A stretch of DNA of 56,108 bases from Bacteriovoracaceae bacterium (GCA_023954635.1 JAGSHI010000006.1:1-56108), one strand, 5' to 3'; counted from the first letter of the stretch, positions 9,691 to 18,324 are shown. Translations and numbers: made by a program. The notes: a model not told the origin generated them from the letters alone.

Positions 9691-9720
9691 CAAGAAATAC
9701 TACTGAGGTTGAATTTTTTT

Positions 9721-10389
9721 ATGCCTAAATCGTTTCTCTCTAAATTTGTTAATATCGTCTTTTCTATGATCATCTTCCTTCTCTGGGTGATGGATAGCAT
9801 TCTCGGTATTTTTGGTGGCCTTCTCGTTTGGACAGGTCTCTATTTCCTCTTTAGAAAGAAAAAAAAGCAAGACTATAAAAGTGAAAGTGCCTTTAAGAGA
9901 GATGTCGTTTTCTCACCTGTTCAGGGAAAAGTTGAATCTGTAAGTCACAACATCAGTCACTGCTACTTTGGAAAAAACCTAACTGAAGTTAGGATTACAA
10001 TGAATCCCTGGGATGAAATGGGAATTCACATGCCCATGACAAGTGAAGTTCAGGATTTTAACTTCAAGGATGGGAACTCATTTTTTAGATATAAGAGTGG
10101 ACCTAGGCAAGAGCAGAATAAAGAAATGTTAGACAGTATTGCTCTGACTTTGCGCGATGTCCAAGGCCGTAATGTAGGATTACAATTTTTGAAATGTTAT
10201 GTAGGCTCATGGCCAGAAATTTCACTTATGCCTGGTGATAGGGGCAAGCAACAAGCAAATTTTGGATATTTCCCGTTTGGTGGGACAGTCCTGTTATATA
10301 TGCCAAAGAAATATGAGATACTTATAGCTGAAAAAGACAAAGTGATAGCAGGTGAGACCTTGATAGCAGGGTCTTCCGTTCAGGAATAA
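9721..10389 (+). CDS. Phosphatidylserine decarboxylase homologue, probably catalytically inactive
   Basis: The fold of short (type II/archaeal-like) phosphatidylserine decarboxylases is recognisable: a membrane segment pair (about 12-44), the SPxxG start of the barrel (65-69), the MNPWD region (94-98) and the FGGTVLLYMP...VIAGETLIA tail (186-216). The residues that define activity are changed. SPADG reads SPVQG (Asp to Gln68), the His of the DxH region is Met100, and the G-S cleavage site that yields the pyruvoyl group is Gly187-Gly188. The family's self-cleavage therefore looks impossible. I start at ATG 9721; TTG 9709 directly abuts the GAGG SD. It sits just before pssA, as true psd genes do. 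A remote GSS at 217-219 does not align with the cleavage site. Confidence 0.8.
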   Translation: MPKSFLSKFVNIVFSMIIFLLWVMDSILGIFGGLLVWTGLYFLFRKKKKQDYKSESAFKRDVVFSPVQGKVESVSHNISHCYFGKNLTEVRITMNPWDEMGIHMPMTSEVQDFNFKDGNSFFRYKSGPRQEQNKEMLDSIALTLRDVQGRNVGLQFLKCYVGSWPEISLMPGDRGKQQANFGYFPFGGTVLLYMPKKYEILIAEKDKVIAGETLIAGSSVQE

Positions 10390-10392
10390 TTG

Positions 10393-11154
10393 ATGAGTGG
10401 ACCAAAAAAATTAGCCTTTTTTTTACCGAATAGTTTTACTGCATTAAATATGGGGTGTGGATTTGTCAGCATCCTTCTGTCTTACCAAGGCAAATTTTAT
10501 TATGGATGTATGATTCTTTTATTAGGTGCAATCTTTGATAGCGTTGATGGAAGAGTCGCAAGAATGACTGGAACTCAATCTCAATTTGGTGAACAGTTTG
10601 ATTCTTTAAGTGATCTCATTTCATTCGGTATGGCGCCGGCCTTTCTTCTTTATAATCGTTTTCTTATTGATTACGGAAGAATCGGAATTATAATTGCTTT
10701 CATTTATTTACTTTGTGGCGCCTTAAGGCTCGCAAGATTTAACGCTAATATTTCAAAAGTATCGGCTAGTTTCTTTCAAGGTTTACCAATACCATCTGGG
10801 GCCATTTGTACTGTTGGTTTGGTACTCCTTTCAACTGAATTTGAATCAATAATAAACTATGCACCATTTTTGATGGTTTATATTGTAATGATTGCTGTCC
10901 TTATGATCTCAAATGTCCCATTTAATTCATTTAAGGACTCTGACACGATAAGAAAGCATAAAAAAGCAGTATTGTTTTTTATGTTTCTAGTAGGTGCATC
11001 AGTTCTTGTTTATGAACAAATTATGATTTTTACTTTGATGAACTTATATGTCGTTATCTCACTTGTTTACTATCTAACTCATAGAAAAACTATGGGCGAT
11101 ATTTTTCAATGGAATGAATCTGATGTCGAAGATGAAGAAGCACCTTCTATTTAG
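10393..11154 (+). CDS. pssA: CDP-diacylglycerol-serine O-phosphatidyltransferase
   Basis: Membrane enzyme that makes phosphatidylserine from CDP-diacylglycerol and serine. The CDP-alcohol phosphotransferase motif DGxxARxxxxxxxxGxxxDxxxD is intact (DGRVARMTGTQSQFGEQFDSLSD, starting near residue 52), placing it in the integral-membrane PssA type found in Bacillus and delta-type bacteria. Around seven membrane segments fill 253 residues. I use ATG 10393, 7 bases after SD AGGA (10382-10385), rather than TTG 10390. Its product would be the substrate of a decarboxylase, yet the adjacent decarboxylase homologue looks inactive. Confidence 0.95.
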   Translation: MSGPKKLAFFLPNSFTALNMGCGFVSILLSYQGKFYYGCMILLLGAIFDSVDGRVARMTGTQSQFGEQFDSLSDLISFGMAPAFLLYNRFLIDYGRIGIIIAFIYLLCGALRLARFNANISKVSASFFQGLPIPSGAICTVGLVLLSTEFESIINYAPFLMVYIVMIAVLMISNVPFNSFKDSDTIRKHKKAVLFFMFLVGASVLVYEQIMIFTLMNLYVVISLVYYLTHRKTMGDIFQWNESDVEDEEAPSI

Positions 11155-12085
11155 TCTAATTTTTCTAGGGTCTTTTGCATTGAGTGCACAAGATCATGGT
11201 CAAACAATGCCAGAGCAAGACTCTGAGTATCGTGCGATTCAGGAAGAATTAAAAGATGTTGAGGCCAATGATATGTACCTCATGGGAGATCGCTCTTCCA
11301 GTGAGGGGATAGGACATGGCGACGGTTCTTCTTTTGCCATTCAAGGTGGAGTTAAGAAAAATGCGGGACTAAAGTCTTCTGGGAAATTTAATGTAACAGC
11401 ACCTGGAACTTTTGATAATTCAACTGAATACCTTGAAATAAATCGAGTTGAGCAAATTCGTAATTTTAAAACTAAGGGTAAGTGGTCATTTGGTTTTTCT
11501 TTTATAAAAGATGATTTTGACTATCGAGATCCTGGTAATGTTTTCAATAAAACTTATGAAGAGTCTACTGGGTCAGTTAAAGGTGGAGTACTTCAAGTTT
11601 CCATGAATAAATATTTTACCAAGAGATACCTATTGATGAGTATCGGTATGAATGCTGGTGTTGGATATAATTCTGGTAAGGGTATCTTTATCGATAATAC
11701 ACAAAGTAGTGCCAATTTTATTCTCTGGACACTTCCTCTAGATTTAAGTTTGTCTGTTGATCTTCCTTTGACATCTTACTTTCAAATTTCAGGAACTGGT
11801 GGTCCTTCCTTTATGGGTCTAATTCAAAATAGGTCTGATAGAGATACTGGTGATAAATATAAGCAAAGAAGGCAAGTGAGTTATGGATACTTTTATGGAG
11901 CGAAACTTAAGATGTCTCTTTCAAGTATGTTCAAAGAATCAGCTATAAAGATGTACTCTAATTACGATATTACAAATTATTATTTTACTCTCGAATCGAG
12001 ATTTCAAAATTACGAAAACTTCCAAGATGAACTCTCAATTTCTGGAGCATCTTTTGGAATTGGTTTCACCTTTGAATACCTATAA
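11123..12085 (+). CDS. Exported outer-membrane beta-barrel-like protein
   Basis: No family is recognised with certainty. A signal peptide is clear (MKKHLLFSLIFLGSFALSA, cleavage before QDHGQ). After an acidic stretch of about 90 residues, the rest has alternating hydrophobic strands (FNVTAPGTF, GKWSFGFSFIKD, YLLMSIGMNAGVGYNS, SYGYFYGAKLKMSLSS) and ends in GIGFTFEYL, an aromatic-rich end typical of BAM substrates. The start is uncertain: ATG 11114, 11123 or 11132 all lie inside the 3' end of pssA; I chose 11123, which has GGA 9 bases upstream. Translation is probably coupled to pssA. It may be a porin-like or assembly protein. Confidence 0.75.
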   Translation: MSKMKKHLLFSLIFLGSFALSAQDHGQTMPEQDSEYRAIQEELKDVEANDMYLMGDRSSSEGIGHGDGSSFAIQGGVKKNAGLKSSGKFNVTAPGTFDNSTEYLEINRVEQIRNFKTKGKWSFGFSFIKDDFDYRDPGNVFNKTYEESTGSVKGGVLQVSMNKYFTKRYLLMSIGMNAGVGYNSGKGIFIDNTQSSANFILWTLPLDLSLSVDLPLTSYFQISGTGGPSFMGLIQNRSDRDTGDKYKQRRQVSYGYFYGAKLKMSLSSMFKESAIKMYSNYDITNYYFTLESRFQNYENFQDELSISGASFGIGFTFEYL

Positions 12086-12845
12086 ACTAACTGTTAGCTA
12101 TAATGGGACAGGGTTCCTTGGCTGGCAAACTCAAGTAGACGAGAAAAATACAATTCAGGGGCAGATCAATATTGCCCTAAGAGAAATCTCAAAATCAGAT
12201 AAAGTTAAAAGTCTTGGTTCTGGCCGAACTGATGCTGGCGTTCATGCACTTGCTCAGATTGTAAAAGTAGAAATACCTTTAGATATCGATCCTGAAGGTC
12301 TCAAGAAAGGACTTAACTCCAAAATAGATTCAAAGATAAAAATTTTGGGTGTCGAAAAAGTTGATGAAAAATTCAATCCCGTTAGAGATGCTCTTTGGAA
12401 AGAGTATTGTTATTTGTTCACTTACGGCGATGATTTTGGACTCCCTCATTTTAATGATCTAAAAAGTCACTTCAGGGGAGATTTAGATATTGATCTTATG
12501 AGAATGGCCTGCAAGAAATTCGTAGGAGAGCATGATTTTCAAAATTATTTCTGCGTCGGAACAGATGTTCAATCTACAGTGAGAAGAATTCTTCACTGTG
12601 ACATCGAAAGAGTGGAACACTTCCCCTTTTCTCTCGATCATGAAAAATTCTATATGCTAAAAATTAAAGGATCTGGCTTCTTAAAGCAGATGGTTCGTTT
12701 AATTATGGGTGCCTTGGTAAATGTGGGGAAAGGAAAATCTAGCCCTGCGTCAATAGAAGATTCTCTTCAAACGAAGCTTAGTGATAAGTTAGGTCCGGTC
12801 GCACCTCCAGAGGGGTTGTACTTAAATAGAGTTCATTACCCCTAA
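12072..12845 (+). CDS. truA: tRNA pseudouridine(38-40) synthase
   Basis: Isomerises uridines 38-40 in the anticodon arm of tRNAs. The protein starts with YKLTVSYNGTGFLGWQ and has the catalytic GSGRTDAGVHALAQ motif with nucleophile Asp54; further conserved parts are WKEYCYLF, GEHDFQNYFCVG and GSGFLKQMVRLIMGALVNVGKG. Length 257 fits. I start at TTG 12072, inside the last 14 bases of the preceding gene, because TruA proteins begin close to this point. An ATG at 12027 in the same frame would add 15 residues that overlap the barrel gene and look foreign to TruA. Confidence 0.93.
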   Translation: MNTYKLTVSYNGTGFLGWQTQVDEKNTIQGQINIALREISKSDKVKSLGSGRTDAGVHALAQIVKVEIPLDIDPEGLKKGLNSKIDSKIKILGVEKVDEKFNPVRDALWKEYCYLFTYGDDFGLPHFNDLKSHFRGDLDIDLMRMACKKFVGEHDFQNYFCVGTDVQSTVRRILHCDIERVEHFPFSLDHEKFYMLKIKGSGFLKQMVRLIMGALVNVGKGKSSPASIEDSLQTKLSDKLGPVAPPEGLYLNRVHYP

Positions 12846-12867
12846 AGAGGCTATAGACCTTGTTTCA

Positions 12868-12896
12868 TTGACATTTAACGTCGAAATAGCTATTTT
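12868..12896 (+). promoter_or_regulatory. Sigma-70 promoter of tig
   Basis: A consensus -35 TTGACA (12868-12873) and -10 TATTTT (12891-12896) are separated by exactly 17 bases. Transcription would start near 12903 and give a leader of about 55 bases before tig. This is the best-looking promoter in the window. Confidence 0.8.
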
Positions 12897-12957
12897 CCAG
12901 CAACAATTATTCATAAAATTGCGCAATGCGCAGTCGGTCTTAATATAGAGGTGCTTA

Positions 12958-14241
12958 ATGTCGTATTCAGTTGAACAAATTAATGGTTGTACAAAAAAGA
13001 TTATTTTTAACTTTGAAACTTTAGATCTTACTACAGAGATTAAAAACTCTGTTCTTGAAAAGCAAAAGTCAGTAAGTCTTAAAGGTTTTAGAAAAGGTAA
13101 AGCGCCATTAGACATGGTAAAGCAAATGTACGGACCACAAATTGAGCACGATGCCCTTAATAAATTCATCAACAATCAATTTATTGAAGCAATTGAAAAA
13201 GAAGAGATTAAAGTTGTTGGTTACCCAACATTTGAAAATATGAACTATGAGTCTGGAAAATCAGTAAGCTTTGATGCTCTAGTTGAAATTTTCCCTACAG
13301 TCGATGTTAAAGAGATGACTGGACTTAGCTTCACTCGTGATAAAGTTGAAGTGACTGAAGATGACATTGAAGGGATTAGAAAAAATTATCTTAATTCTAA
13401 GGCCGAGTTAAAAGAAATCACTGATGAATCAGTGACTCTTGATACTGGAATGTCTGCTGTTATGAATTTTCAAGGTGAAAAAGAAGACGGAGAGAGACCT
13501 GAAAATATGAAAGGAGAAGATTTCGTTTTAGAGATTGGATCTGGACAATTTATTCCTGGTTTTGAAGAGCAAATGGTTGGAATGAAAAAAGGTGAGAAGA
13601 AAGATATTAGCTTAACTTTCCCTGCTGATTACCATGCTGAAGACCTTAAGGACGCTAAGGTAAAGTTTGAAGTTGAACTTCTTGAAATTAAGCATAAAGA
13701 ATTCCCTGAATTTACTGATGAGTTAGCAAAAGAATTTGGTTTCGAATCTGTAAGTGACTTTGAAGAAAAAAATAAGAAGAGCATTGAAACTCAAAAAAAC
13801 AGAAGTGCTGACGAGAAACTTCACCAAGAGATCCTAGAGAAACTTGTAGAAGAAAATACTTTTGAAGTTCCAAAGGCAATGATTCAACAACAAGAAAACT
13901 ATCTTAAAGATGACCTTACGAAAAACTTAAAGCAACAAGGTTTTACTGATGAGATGGCCGAAGAATATTTTACTAAATGGCATGATGATCTTCATACAAA
14001 AGCTGAGTTTCAAGTTAAGAGTGGTCTTATCTTAGATACATTGGCTAAGAAGTATAATGTTGAAGCTGATGATGCTGACCTTGATAAGAAAATTGCTGAA
14101 ACAGCAGAGGGTACTGGAGCTGATATAGAGCAAATTAAAAAGTACTACACTGGTGATGAGCAAATCAAAAAGAATATGATGTATGCGATTAGAGAAGAAA
14201 AAACATTCGCTAAGATCAAAGAAGAAGTTAAACTAGCTTAA
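12958..14241 (+). CDS. tig: Trigger factor, ribosome-associated chaperone and peptidyl-prolyl isomerase
   Basis: Binds the ribosome exit tunnel and shelters nascent chains. The N-terminal ribosome-binding domain contains LKGFRKGKAPLDMVKQMYG (the GFRxGKxP signature loop, about residues 40-60). The FKBP-type domain spans about 155-240 (VLEIGSGQFIPGFEEQMVGMKKGEKKDISLTFPADYH), and a helical C-terminal arm domain follows. Length 427 is typical. SD GAGGTG (about 12948-12953) precedes the ATG. It is a single transcription unit with its own promoter and terminator; the clpPX genes that often follow tig are not here. Confidence 0.97.
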   Translation: MSYSVEQINGCTKKIIFNFETLDLTTEIKNSVLEKQKSVSLKGFRKGKAPLDMVKQMYGPQIEHDALNKFINNQFIEAIEKEEIKVVGYPTFENMNYESGKSVSFDALVEIFPTVDVKEMTGLSFTRDKVEVTEDDIEGIRKNYLNSKAELKEITDESVTLDTGMSAVMNFQGEKEDGERPENMKGEDFVLEIGSGQFIPGFEEQMVGMKKGEKKDISLTFPADYHAEDLKDAKVKFEVELLEIKHKEFPEFTDELAKEFGFESVSDFEEKNKKSIETQKNRSADEKLHQEILEKLVEENTFEVPKAMIQQQENYLKDDLTKNLKQQGFTDEMAEEYFTKWHDDLHTKAEFQVKSGLILDTLAKKYNVEADDADLDKKIAETAEGTGADIEQIKKYYTGDEQIKKNMMYAIREEKTFAKIKEEVKLA

Positions 14242-14267
14242 TTTAATTTTAAATTTATATAGTTATG

Positions 14268-14293
14268 GAGCCGCTCTTATGAGCGGCTTTTTT
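14268..14293 (+). terminator. Rho-independent terminator of tig
   Basis: GCCGCTC (14270-14276) pairs with GAGCGGC (14281-14287) over a TTAT loop and is followed by six T residues. The T run overlaps the stop of the convergent gene on the minus strand; there is no T tract for the minus direction. Confidence 0.93.
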
Positions 14294-14924
14294 ATTTTTG
14301 GATCTGGGCCTTCATTTTACGTTCAAGTTGAATGAGGTCTGTACATTTAATCCAGTCATTACCGGCCCCACGGCCAATAGGATTAAACTTCTCTGTATTG
14401 ATTCGACCACTCTCGTAGAGTTCTTCGGCAACATGGATTTTAACGACTTCTCCGGTGATGATCTGCCCAGCACCAGGTCCGTCTCCATATGAGAGAAAGT
14501 CTCGAAATTTACATTCAAATTGAATTTTACTCTCTGCAACTCTTTTTGGTTTAACAATGTCTGAATCTAGAGGAGTGAGACCCGAATGAGTAAACTCATC
14601 TTCCCCGTATGGAAGCTCTGTTGAACAGTCATTAACCTTATCAACAATCTCTTCGCTGACAAAACTGACAACAAACTCACCCTGCTCTTTTATATTTAGC
14701 GGAGTATCTTTTTCTTTACCTGTGCTTGATCTGATAAGTGGACAGAAAGCAACAATCATTGGAGATGCACTAATTCCTGTGAAAAAACTAAAGGGAGCAA
14801 CATTGTTCGTTCCATCCTTATTAACAGTTGAAACAACTGCAATCGGACGCGGAAGAATACTTCCAATGAGAAATTTATAATTGTCCTGAAAAGGACCATT
14901 TGTATCAAAAGACAACATTTTCAT
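14292..14924 (-). CDS. Flavin reductase-like (FMN-binding split-barrel) protein
   Basis: Resembles the DIM6/NTAB flavin reductase family that binds FMN in a split barrel. The N-terminal half carries the family pattern GSILPRPIAVVSTVNKDGTNNVAPFSFFTGISASPMIVAFCP, then SSTGKEKDTPLNIKEQGEFVVSFVS. Length 210 is normal. It is the last gene of the tyrosine-catabolism operon, starting 1 base after the homogentisate dioxygenase stop. Genes of this family are seen next to homogentisate dioxygenase in some other bacteria (from memory). Its substrate here cannot be told from sequence; it may supply reduced flavin or act on a quinone-like by-product. Confidence 0.85.
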   Translation of the reverse strand: MKMLSFDTNGPFQDNYKFLIGSILPRPIAVVSTVNKDGTNNVAPFSFFTGISASPMIVAFCPLIRSSTGKEKDTPLNIKEQGEFVVSFVSEEIVDKVNDCSTELPYGEDEFTHSGLTPLDSDIVKPKRVAESKIQFECKFRDFLSYGDGPGAGQIITGEVVKIHVAEELYESGRINTEKFNPIGRGAGNDWIKCTDLIQLERKMKAQIQK

Positions 14925-14925
14925 A

Positions 14926-16014
14926 TTACATCCAGCTCTTCCAATAATCTTTTAACTCAACTTCACTGAACCACTTTGTAGGATTCAGAGGGAACTTAGT
15001 ATCAATCATAACAGCATACTCATCAGTGTATTCTTTTTCATCGGCCTTTTTGAAAGCATTAGGATGTGGTCCATGATGAATCCCTTGAGGGTGAAAAGTT
15101 ACTGCTCCAGCTTCAATATTATCACGGCTAAAAAAGTTTCCTTGATGGTAAAAAAGGACTTCATCAAAATCGATATTTGAATGATAAAATGGAACTTTTA
15201 AAACACCTTCTTTACTGTCTTCAAGAGGTCTTTCTACGAAAGAACAAACAATAAAGTTTCCGGCCACAAAAGTTGTGTGTCCAGATGGAGGGATATGATA
15301 TTTATGACTCATGATAGGGCAGTAGTCATAGATAGAAATCTTCCAAGGGTATAAAGATCCTTTCCAGCCTTTTGCTGAAAGGGGATTAAAAGGATAGGTC
15401 ACAGCAGAGATTCTGCCCTGTCGTTTGATTTCTACAACGTACTGATCCTTATCTTGTTCAGAACCTATGGCAGCTTCTGGAGTAACCTTAGCGGTTTGGT
15501 CATAAAGAGCATTGGGCCCTAAGATTCCTCTCGTCGGCTCTTCGAATTCAGCAGCAGACTCTACTCTTAAAAACTTCGTAGGCGAGTTAATGAAAAACTT
15601 ATAAGTAGTTCCTCTAGGCATAACAATATAATCGCCTCTTTTGTATTCTAGGTGCCCATATGATGTTTCAACTTTCCCATCTCCATCGTGAATAAAGAAT
15701 AGTTCATCGAAATCGGCATTTCTAAAGAAACATTTGTATGAGTCAGTGAAGTTTCCAACAGAAATGATGCAATCGTTATTTTCTAGGATTGGCATAAAGT
15801 TATTTTTCTTTAGCTGATCACCGTAGACTGGAGGAAGACAACGAGGCTTTAGGTCACCTTCAATATTTGTCCAACTAACTGGTGGCTGTTCATGATAAAG
15901 CTGACTGACACGTCCAAAGAATCCTTTTCTGGCATGTTCTTCTTCGTACATCCCCTCAGGGATTTTTACATGGGCCTGTTTTGTCACAATTCCACTTTCT
16001 TTAAATGATTCCAT
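14926..16014 (-). CDS. hmgA: Homogentisate 1,2-dioxygenase
   Basis: Cupin-fold, Fe(II)-dependent ring-opening enzyme turning homogentisate into maleylacetoacetate. Recognisable parts are PPVSWTNIEGDLKPRCLPPVYGD, FFRNADFDELFFIHDGDGKVETSYGHLEYKRGDYIVMPRGTTYKF, and the metal site: YHSNIDFDE (His278, Glu285) with HPQGIHHGPHP (308-318). At 362 residues it belongs to the shorter bacterial form rather than the roughly 430-residue human/Pseudomonas form. It lies 1 base after the fumarylacetoacetase stop, in pathway order with its neighbours. Confidence 0.92.
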   Translation of the reverse strand: MESFKESGIVTKQAHVKIPEGMYEEEHARKGFFGRVSQLYHEQPPVSWTNIEGDLKPRCLPPVYGDQLKKNNFMPILENNDCIISVGNFTDSYKCFFRNADFDELFFIHDGDGKVETSYGHLEYKRGDYIVMPRGTTYKFFINSPTKFLRVESAAEFEEPTRGILGPNALYDQTAKVTPEAAIGSEQDKDQYVVEIKRQGRISAVTYPFNPLSAKGWKGSLYPWKISIYDYCPIMSHKYHIPPSGHTTFVAGNFIVCSFVERPLEDSKEGVLKVPFYHSNIDFDEVLFYHQGNFFSRDNIEAGAVTFHPQGIHHGPHPNAFKKADEKEYTDEYAVMIDTKFPLNPTKWFSEVELKDYWKSWM

Positions 16015-16015
16015 A

Positions 16016-17017
16016 TTATTTCCTCTTTATTCCGATCGTATTCTTAAGAGTTCCGATTGATTCTACTGTGAGTTCAATCTTATCGCCTTCTTTAATCCAC
16101 TTATCTATTTCTAGTCCACAGCCAGTACCAACTGTCCCTGACCCAAAGAGATCTCCAGGGATTACCCATTCGTCTTTTGAAACATGTTCAATCATTTGAG
16201 AAAAAGAAAAATGAGAGTCTCCGGAATGTCCTCGGCTCCATTCTTCGCCATTGATAGTGGCAGTCATGAGAAGGTTAGGTTCTTTTCCTTTAAACTCATC
16301 TGAGGTGGTGATAACAGGTCCAATCACGGAGCAGAAATCTTTTCCCTTCGCAGGGCCAAGACGAATCGCCATTTCTTTTTTCTGGATATCACGAGCAGAT
16401 ATATCATTTAGAATGGTGTAACCGAAAATATGATCGATTGATTTATCAGAAGAGATATTTTTCCCTTCTTTCCCAATGACAACCGCTAATTCGAGTTCGT
16501 AATCTAATATATCTGTATATGAAGGCCAAAGAACTTCCTCTTCAGGTCCAATAAATCCTTCTGTGGCCCCTTTGTAATAAGCAGGTATTTCATACCAGGC
16601 TTCAGGGATTGGTTCTTTTCTTTTTTCAAAACCTTTTGCGACATGTTTTTCATGGGCATAGAAATCTCTATAGGTACTAATTTTATCTAATGGTTTTGTC
16701 ATTCTTACTGACTCATTTAAGTCTATGACGATTGGAGATCCATCTTGAAGAGTCAGGTCACCTTTTTTTTCTAATTTCTTAAATGACTCCATCACTTCTA
16801 GTAAATCTTCGAGAGGGGAATCTGACACTTGTAGGTGGCGATGTAAACTGGGTGAGAGTTTATGATTTGCTCTTTCAAAGGAGTTATATCTGCCTTCTTT
16901 TTGATAGTGAAGAGCTAGACATAGGTTTGGGTCTAAGATCTTAGTGTCACTAAGCATAATTCCCATTCTTGGATTTGATGAGTATGCAGGTCGTTGCTTA
17001 TAACCACAAATTTTCAT
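16016..17017 (-). CDS. fahA: Fumarylacetoacetate hydrolase family protein (fumarylacetoacetase)
   Basis: Hydrolyses fumarylacetoacetate to fumarate and acetoacetate, the last step of tyrosine breakdown. The metal ligands of the FAH fold are all present: Asp118 in YRDFYAHEKHV, Glu174 and Glu176 in DYELELAVVIG, and Asp205 in ILNDISARDIQ; GPAKGKDFCSVIGPVI and GDLFGSGTVGTGCG follow. Length 333 is between the short FAH-like hydrolases and the long eukaryotic enzyme. Its ATG overlaps the stop of the aminotransferase gene. Linkage to hmgA supports the specific function over a generic FAH-fold hydrolase. Confidence 0.88.
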   Translation of the reverse strand: MKICGYKQRPAYSSNPRMGIMLSDTKILDPNLCLALHYQKEGRYNSFERANHKLSPSLHRHLQVSDSPLEDLLEVMESFKKLEKKGDLTLQDGSPIVIDLNESVRMTKPLDKISTYRDFYAHEKHVAKGFEKRKEPIPEAWYEIPAYYKGATEGFIGPEEEVLWPSYTDILDYELELAVVIGKEGKNISSDKSIDHIFGYTILNDISARDIQKKEMAIRLGPAKGKDFCSVIGPVITTSDEFKGKEPNLLMTATINGEEWSRGHSGDSHFSFSQMIEHVSKDEWVIPGDLFGSGTVGTGCGLEIDKWIKEGDKIELTVESIGTLKNTIGIKRK

Positions 17018-18168
17018 TATTCTGCCCTTCCGTGTTTTTTGTCATACTCTGGAATAACTTTTTCCATTGCTTCAAAGAAATGATCCATTTCTTCTTTTGT
17101 TCCAATTGAAATCCTCACGAAGTCAGGCATCTCATTTGCTTTTAGCTGTCGAATAATGACACCTTCGTCTAACAGTAACCTGAACATTTCATTACTTGCT
17201 TCTTCAGAACCTGTTTTGAGTGTAATAAAGTTTGTAATTGAAGGAATTGGCTTAAAGTTTTTAGACTCTAAATATTTAAAAGTTTTTTCGTAAAGCTCTT
17301 GATTGTTTTTTAGAGTTCTCTCAAGGTGAGGAGTATCGTGAAGAGCTCCACAGGCCCCAAGCTGTGCAATAAGATTTGGTTCAAAAGGAAGTTTTACCTT
17401 AGTTAAATTGGAGATAAGATGTTCATTCCCGAAACCATATCCTACTCTAATTCCAGATAATCCATAGGCCTTAGAAAAAGTCCTTAATGTTAAAACATTA
17501 TCGTATCTATAATCCATTGAGTCTGGATAATCAGAGCAATGGTTTGCAAATTCAAAATAGGCTTCATCAAGAACAACGAGCACATGTTTTGGAACATGGG
17601 CCATCAAAGAATCAAACTCGTCTTTTGTAATATATGTTCCTGTTGGATTATTAGGGTTTGCGATATAGATGACTTTCGTTTTTTCAGAGATATTTTCTGC
17701 AAGTGCTTTAACATCAAATCTATAATCTTTTGTGAGAGGAACTGTTTTGAGTTTCGCTCCAACACTTCTTGAAAGAATATAAAACCCAATGAAAGTATTT
17801 TCACTTGTAAGAACCTCATCTCCTGGACTAATGAAAGCTCTAGAAATGTAGGCCATAATTCCTTCAGAACCATTACCTAAAATAATGTTTTCTTTTTTCA
17901 AATTATAAAGTTTTGAAAGCGATGTTTTTAACTTGTAGGCGTGCATATCAGGATAGCGGTGTAACTCCCAAAGTCCTCCTGTCATTTCTTTAATAGCAAA
18001 AGGAGATGGGCCAAGTGGGTTTTCGTTACTCGCAAGCTTTGAAATTCGAGTTAAACCCTTTTCTCTTGCAAGCTCATCGATTGGTTTTCCAGCTTGGTAG
18101 ACTTGAAGCTCTCTGATGTATTCAGGAACTAAGCTTTTCGCAATGTGTTTAGACTGACTGTCAGACAT
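17017..18168 (-). CDS. PLP-dependent aminotransferase, HisC-like; probably aromatic aminotransferase
   Basis: Fold-type I aminotransferase very similar in pattern to histidinol-phosphate aminotransferase: LVPEYIRELQVYQAGKPIDELAREKGL at the start, SNENPLGPS, NPNNPTG (171-177), Asp201 in VLDEAYFEF, the PLP lysine Lys233 in TLRTFSKAYGLSGIRVGYG, and Arg241. HisC-type enzymes often also accept tyrosine and phenylalanine. As first gene of an operon with fumarylacetoacetase and homogentisate dioxygenase, it most likely deaminates tyrosine to 4-hydroxyphenylpyruvate. A role in histidine synthesis cannot be excluded from sequence. No other his gene is nearby. Confidence 0.85.
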   Translation of the reverse strand: MSDSQSKHIAKSLVPEYIRELQVYQAGKPIDELAREKGLTRISKLASNENPLGPSPFAIKEMTGGLWELHRYPDMHAYKLKTSLSKLYNLKKENIILGNGSEGIMAYISRAFISPGDEVLTSENTFIGFYILSRSVGAKLKTVPLTKDYRFDVKALAENISEKTKVIYIANPNNPTGTYITKDEFDSLMAHVPKHVLVVLDEAYFEFANHCSDYPDSMDYRYDNVLTLRTFSKAYGLSGIRVGYGFGNEHLISNLTKVKLPFEPNLIAQLGACGALHDTPHLERTLKNNQELYEKTFKYLESKNFKPIPSITNFITLKTGSEEASNEMFRLLLDEGVIIRQLKANEMPDFVRISIGTKEEMDHFFEAMEKVIPEYDKKHGRAE

Positions 18169-18324
18169 AAAATACCTCTATTCTGAGAAATTTTTAGCAC
18201 AAAGAGTACCCTTAATTAAATGATATAGGTCGTATTTATGCGTCAAGCAAATGATCAAAGTGAATCAAATGTTATACTTCTTTTAGCCTAGATAGGTGTT
18301 ATTAAAAATGAGGAGTGATTCGCA
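18169..18324. promoter_or_regulatory. Divergent promoter region between the tyrosine operon and the DUF309 operon
   Basis: On the minus strand TTGACG (18241-18246) and TATCAT (18220-18225) are 15 apart, a plausible but short-spaced promoter for the aminotransferase operon. On the plus strand TATACT (18273-18278) is a good -10 for the DUF309 gene but has no clear -35. SD AGGAG (18311-18315) serves the GTG at 18325. Confidence 0.35.

Noticed and set aside
9709-9720. TTG 9709 as start of the decarboxylase homologue
   Set aside because: It directly touches the GAGG SD, leaving no spacing; ATG 9721 is preferred, though its 12-base spacing is long.
12027-12071. ATG 12027 as start of truA
   Set aside because: It would add 15 residues read out of frame from the barrel gene and not seen in TruA; TruA proteins begin near YKLTVSYNG.
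12920-12936. TGCGCAATGCGCA double palindrome in the tig leader, considered as an operator
   Set aside because: It is two self-complementary hexamers too close together to form a stable hairpin, and the promoter upstream is already complete; nothing else supports a role.
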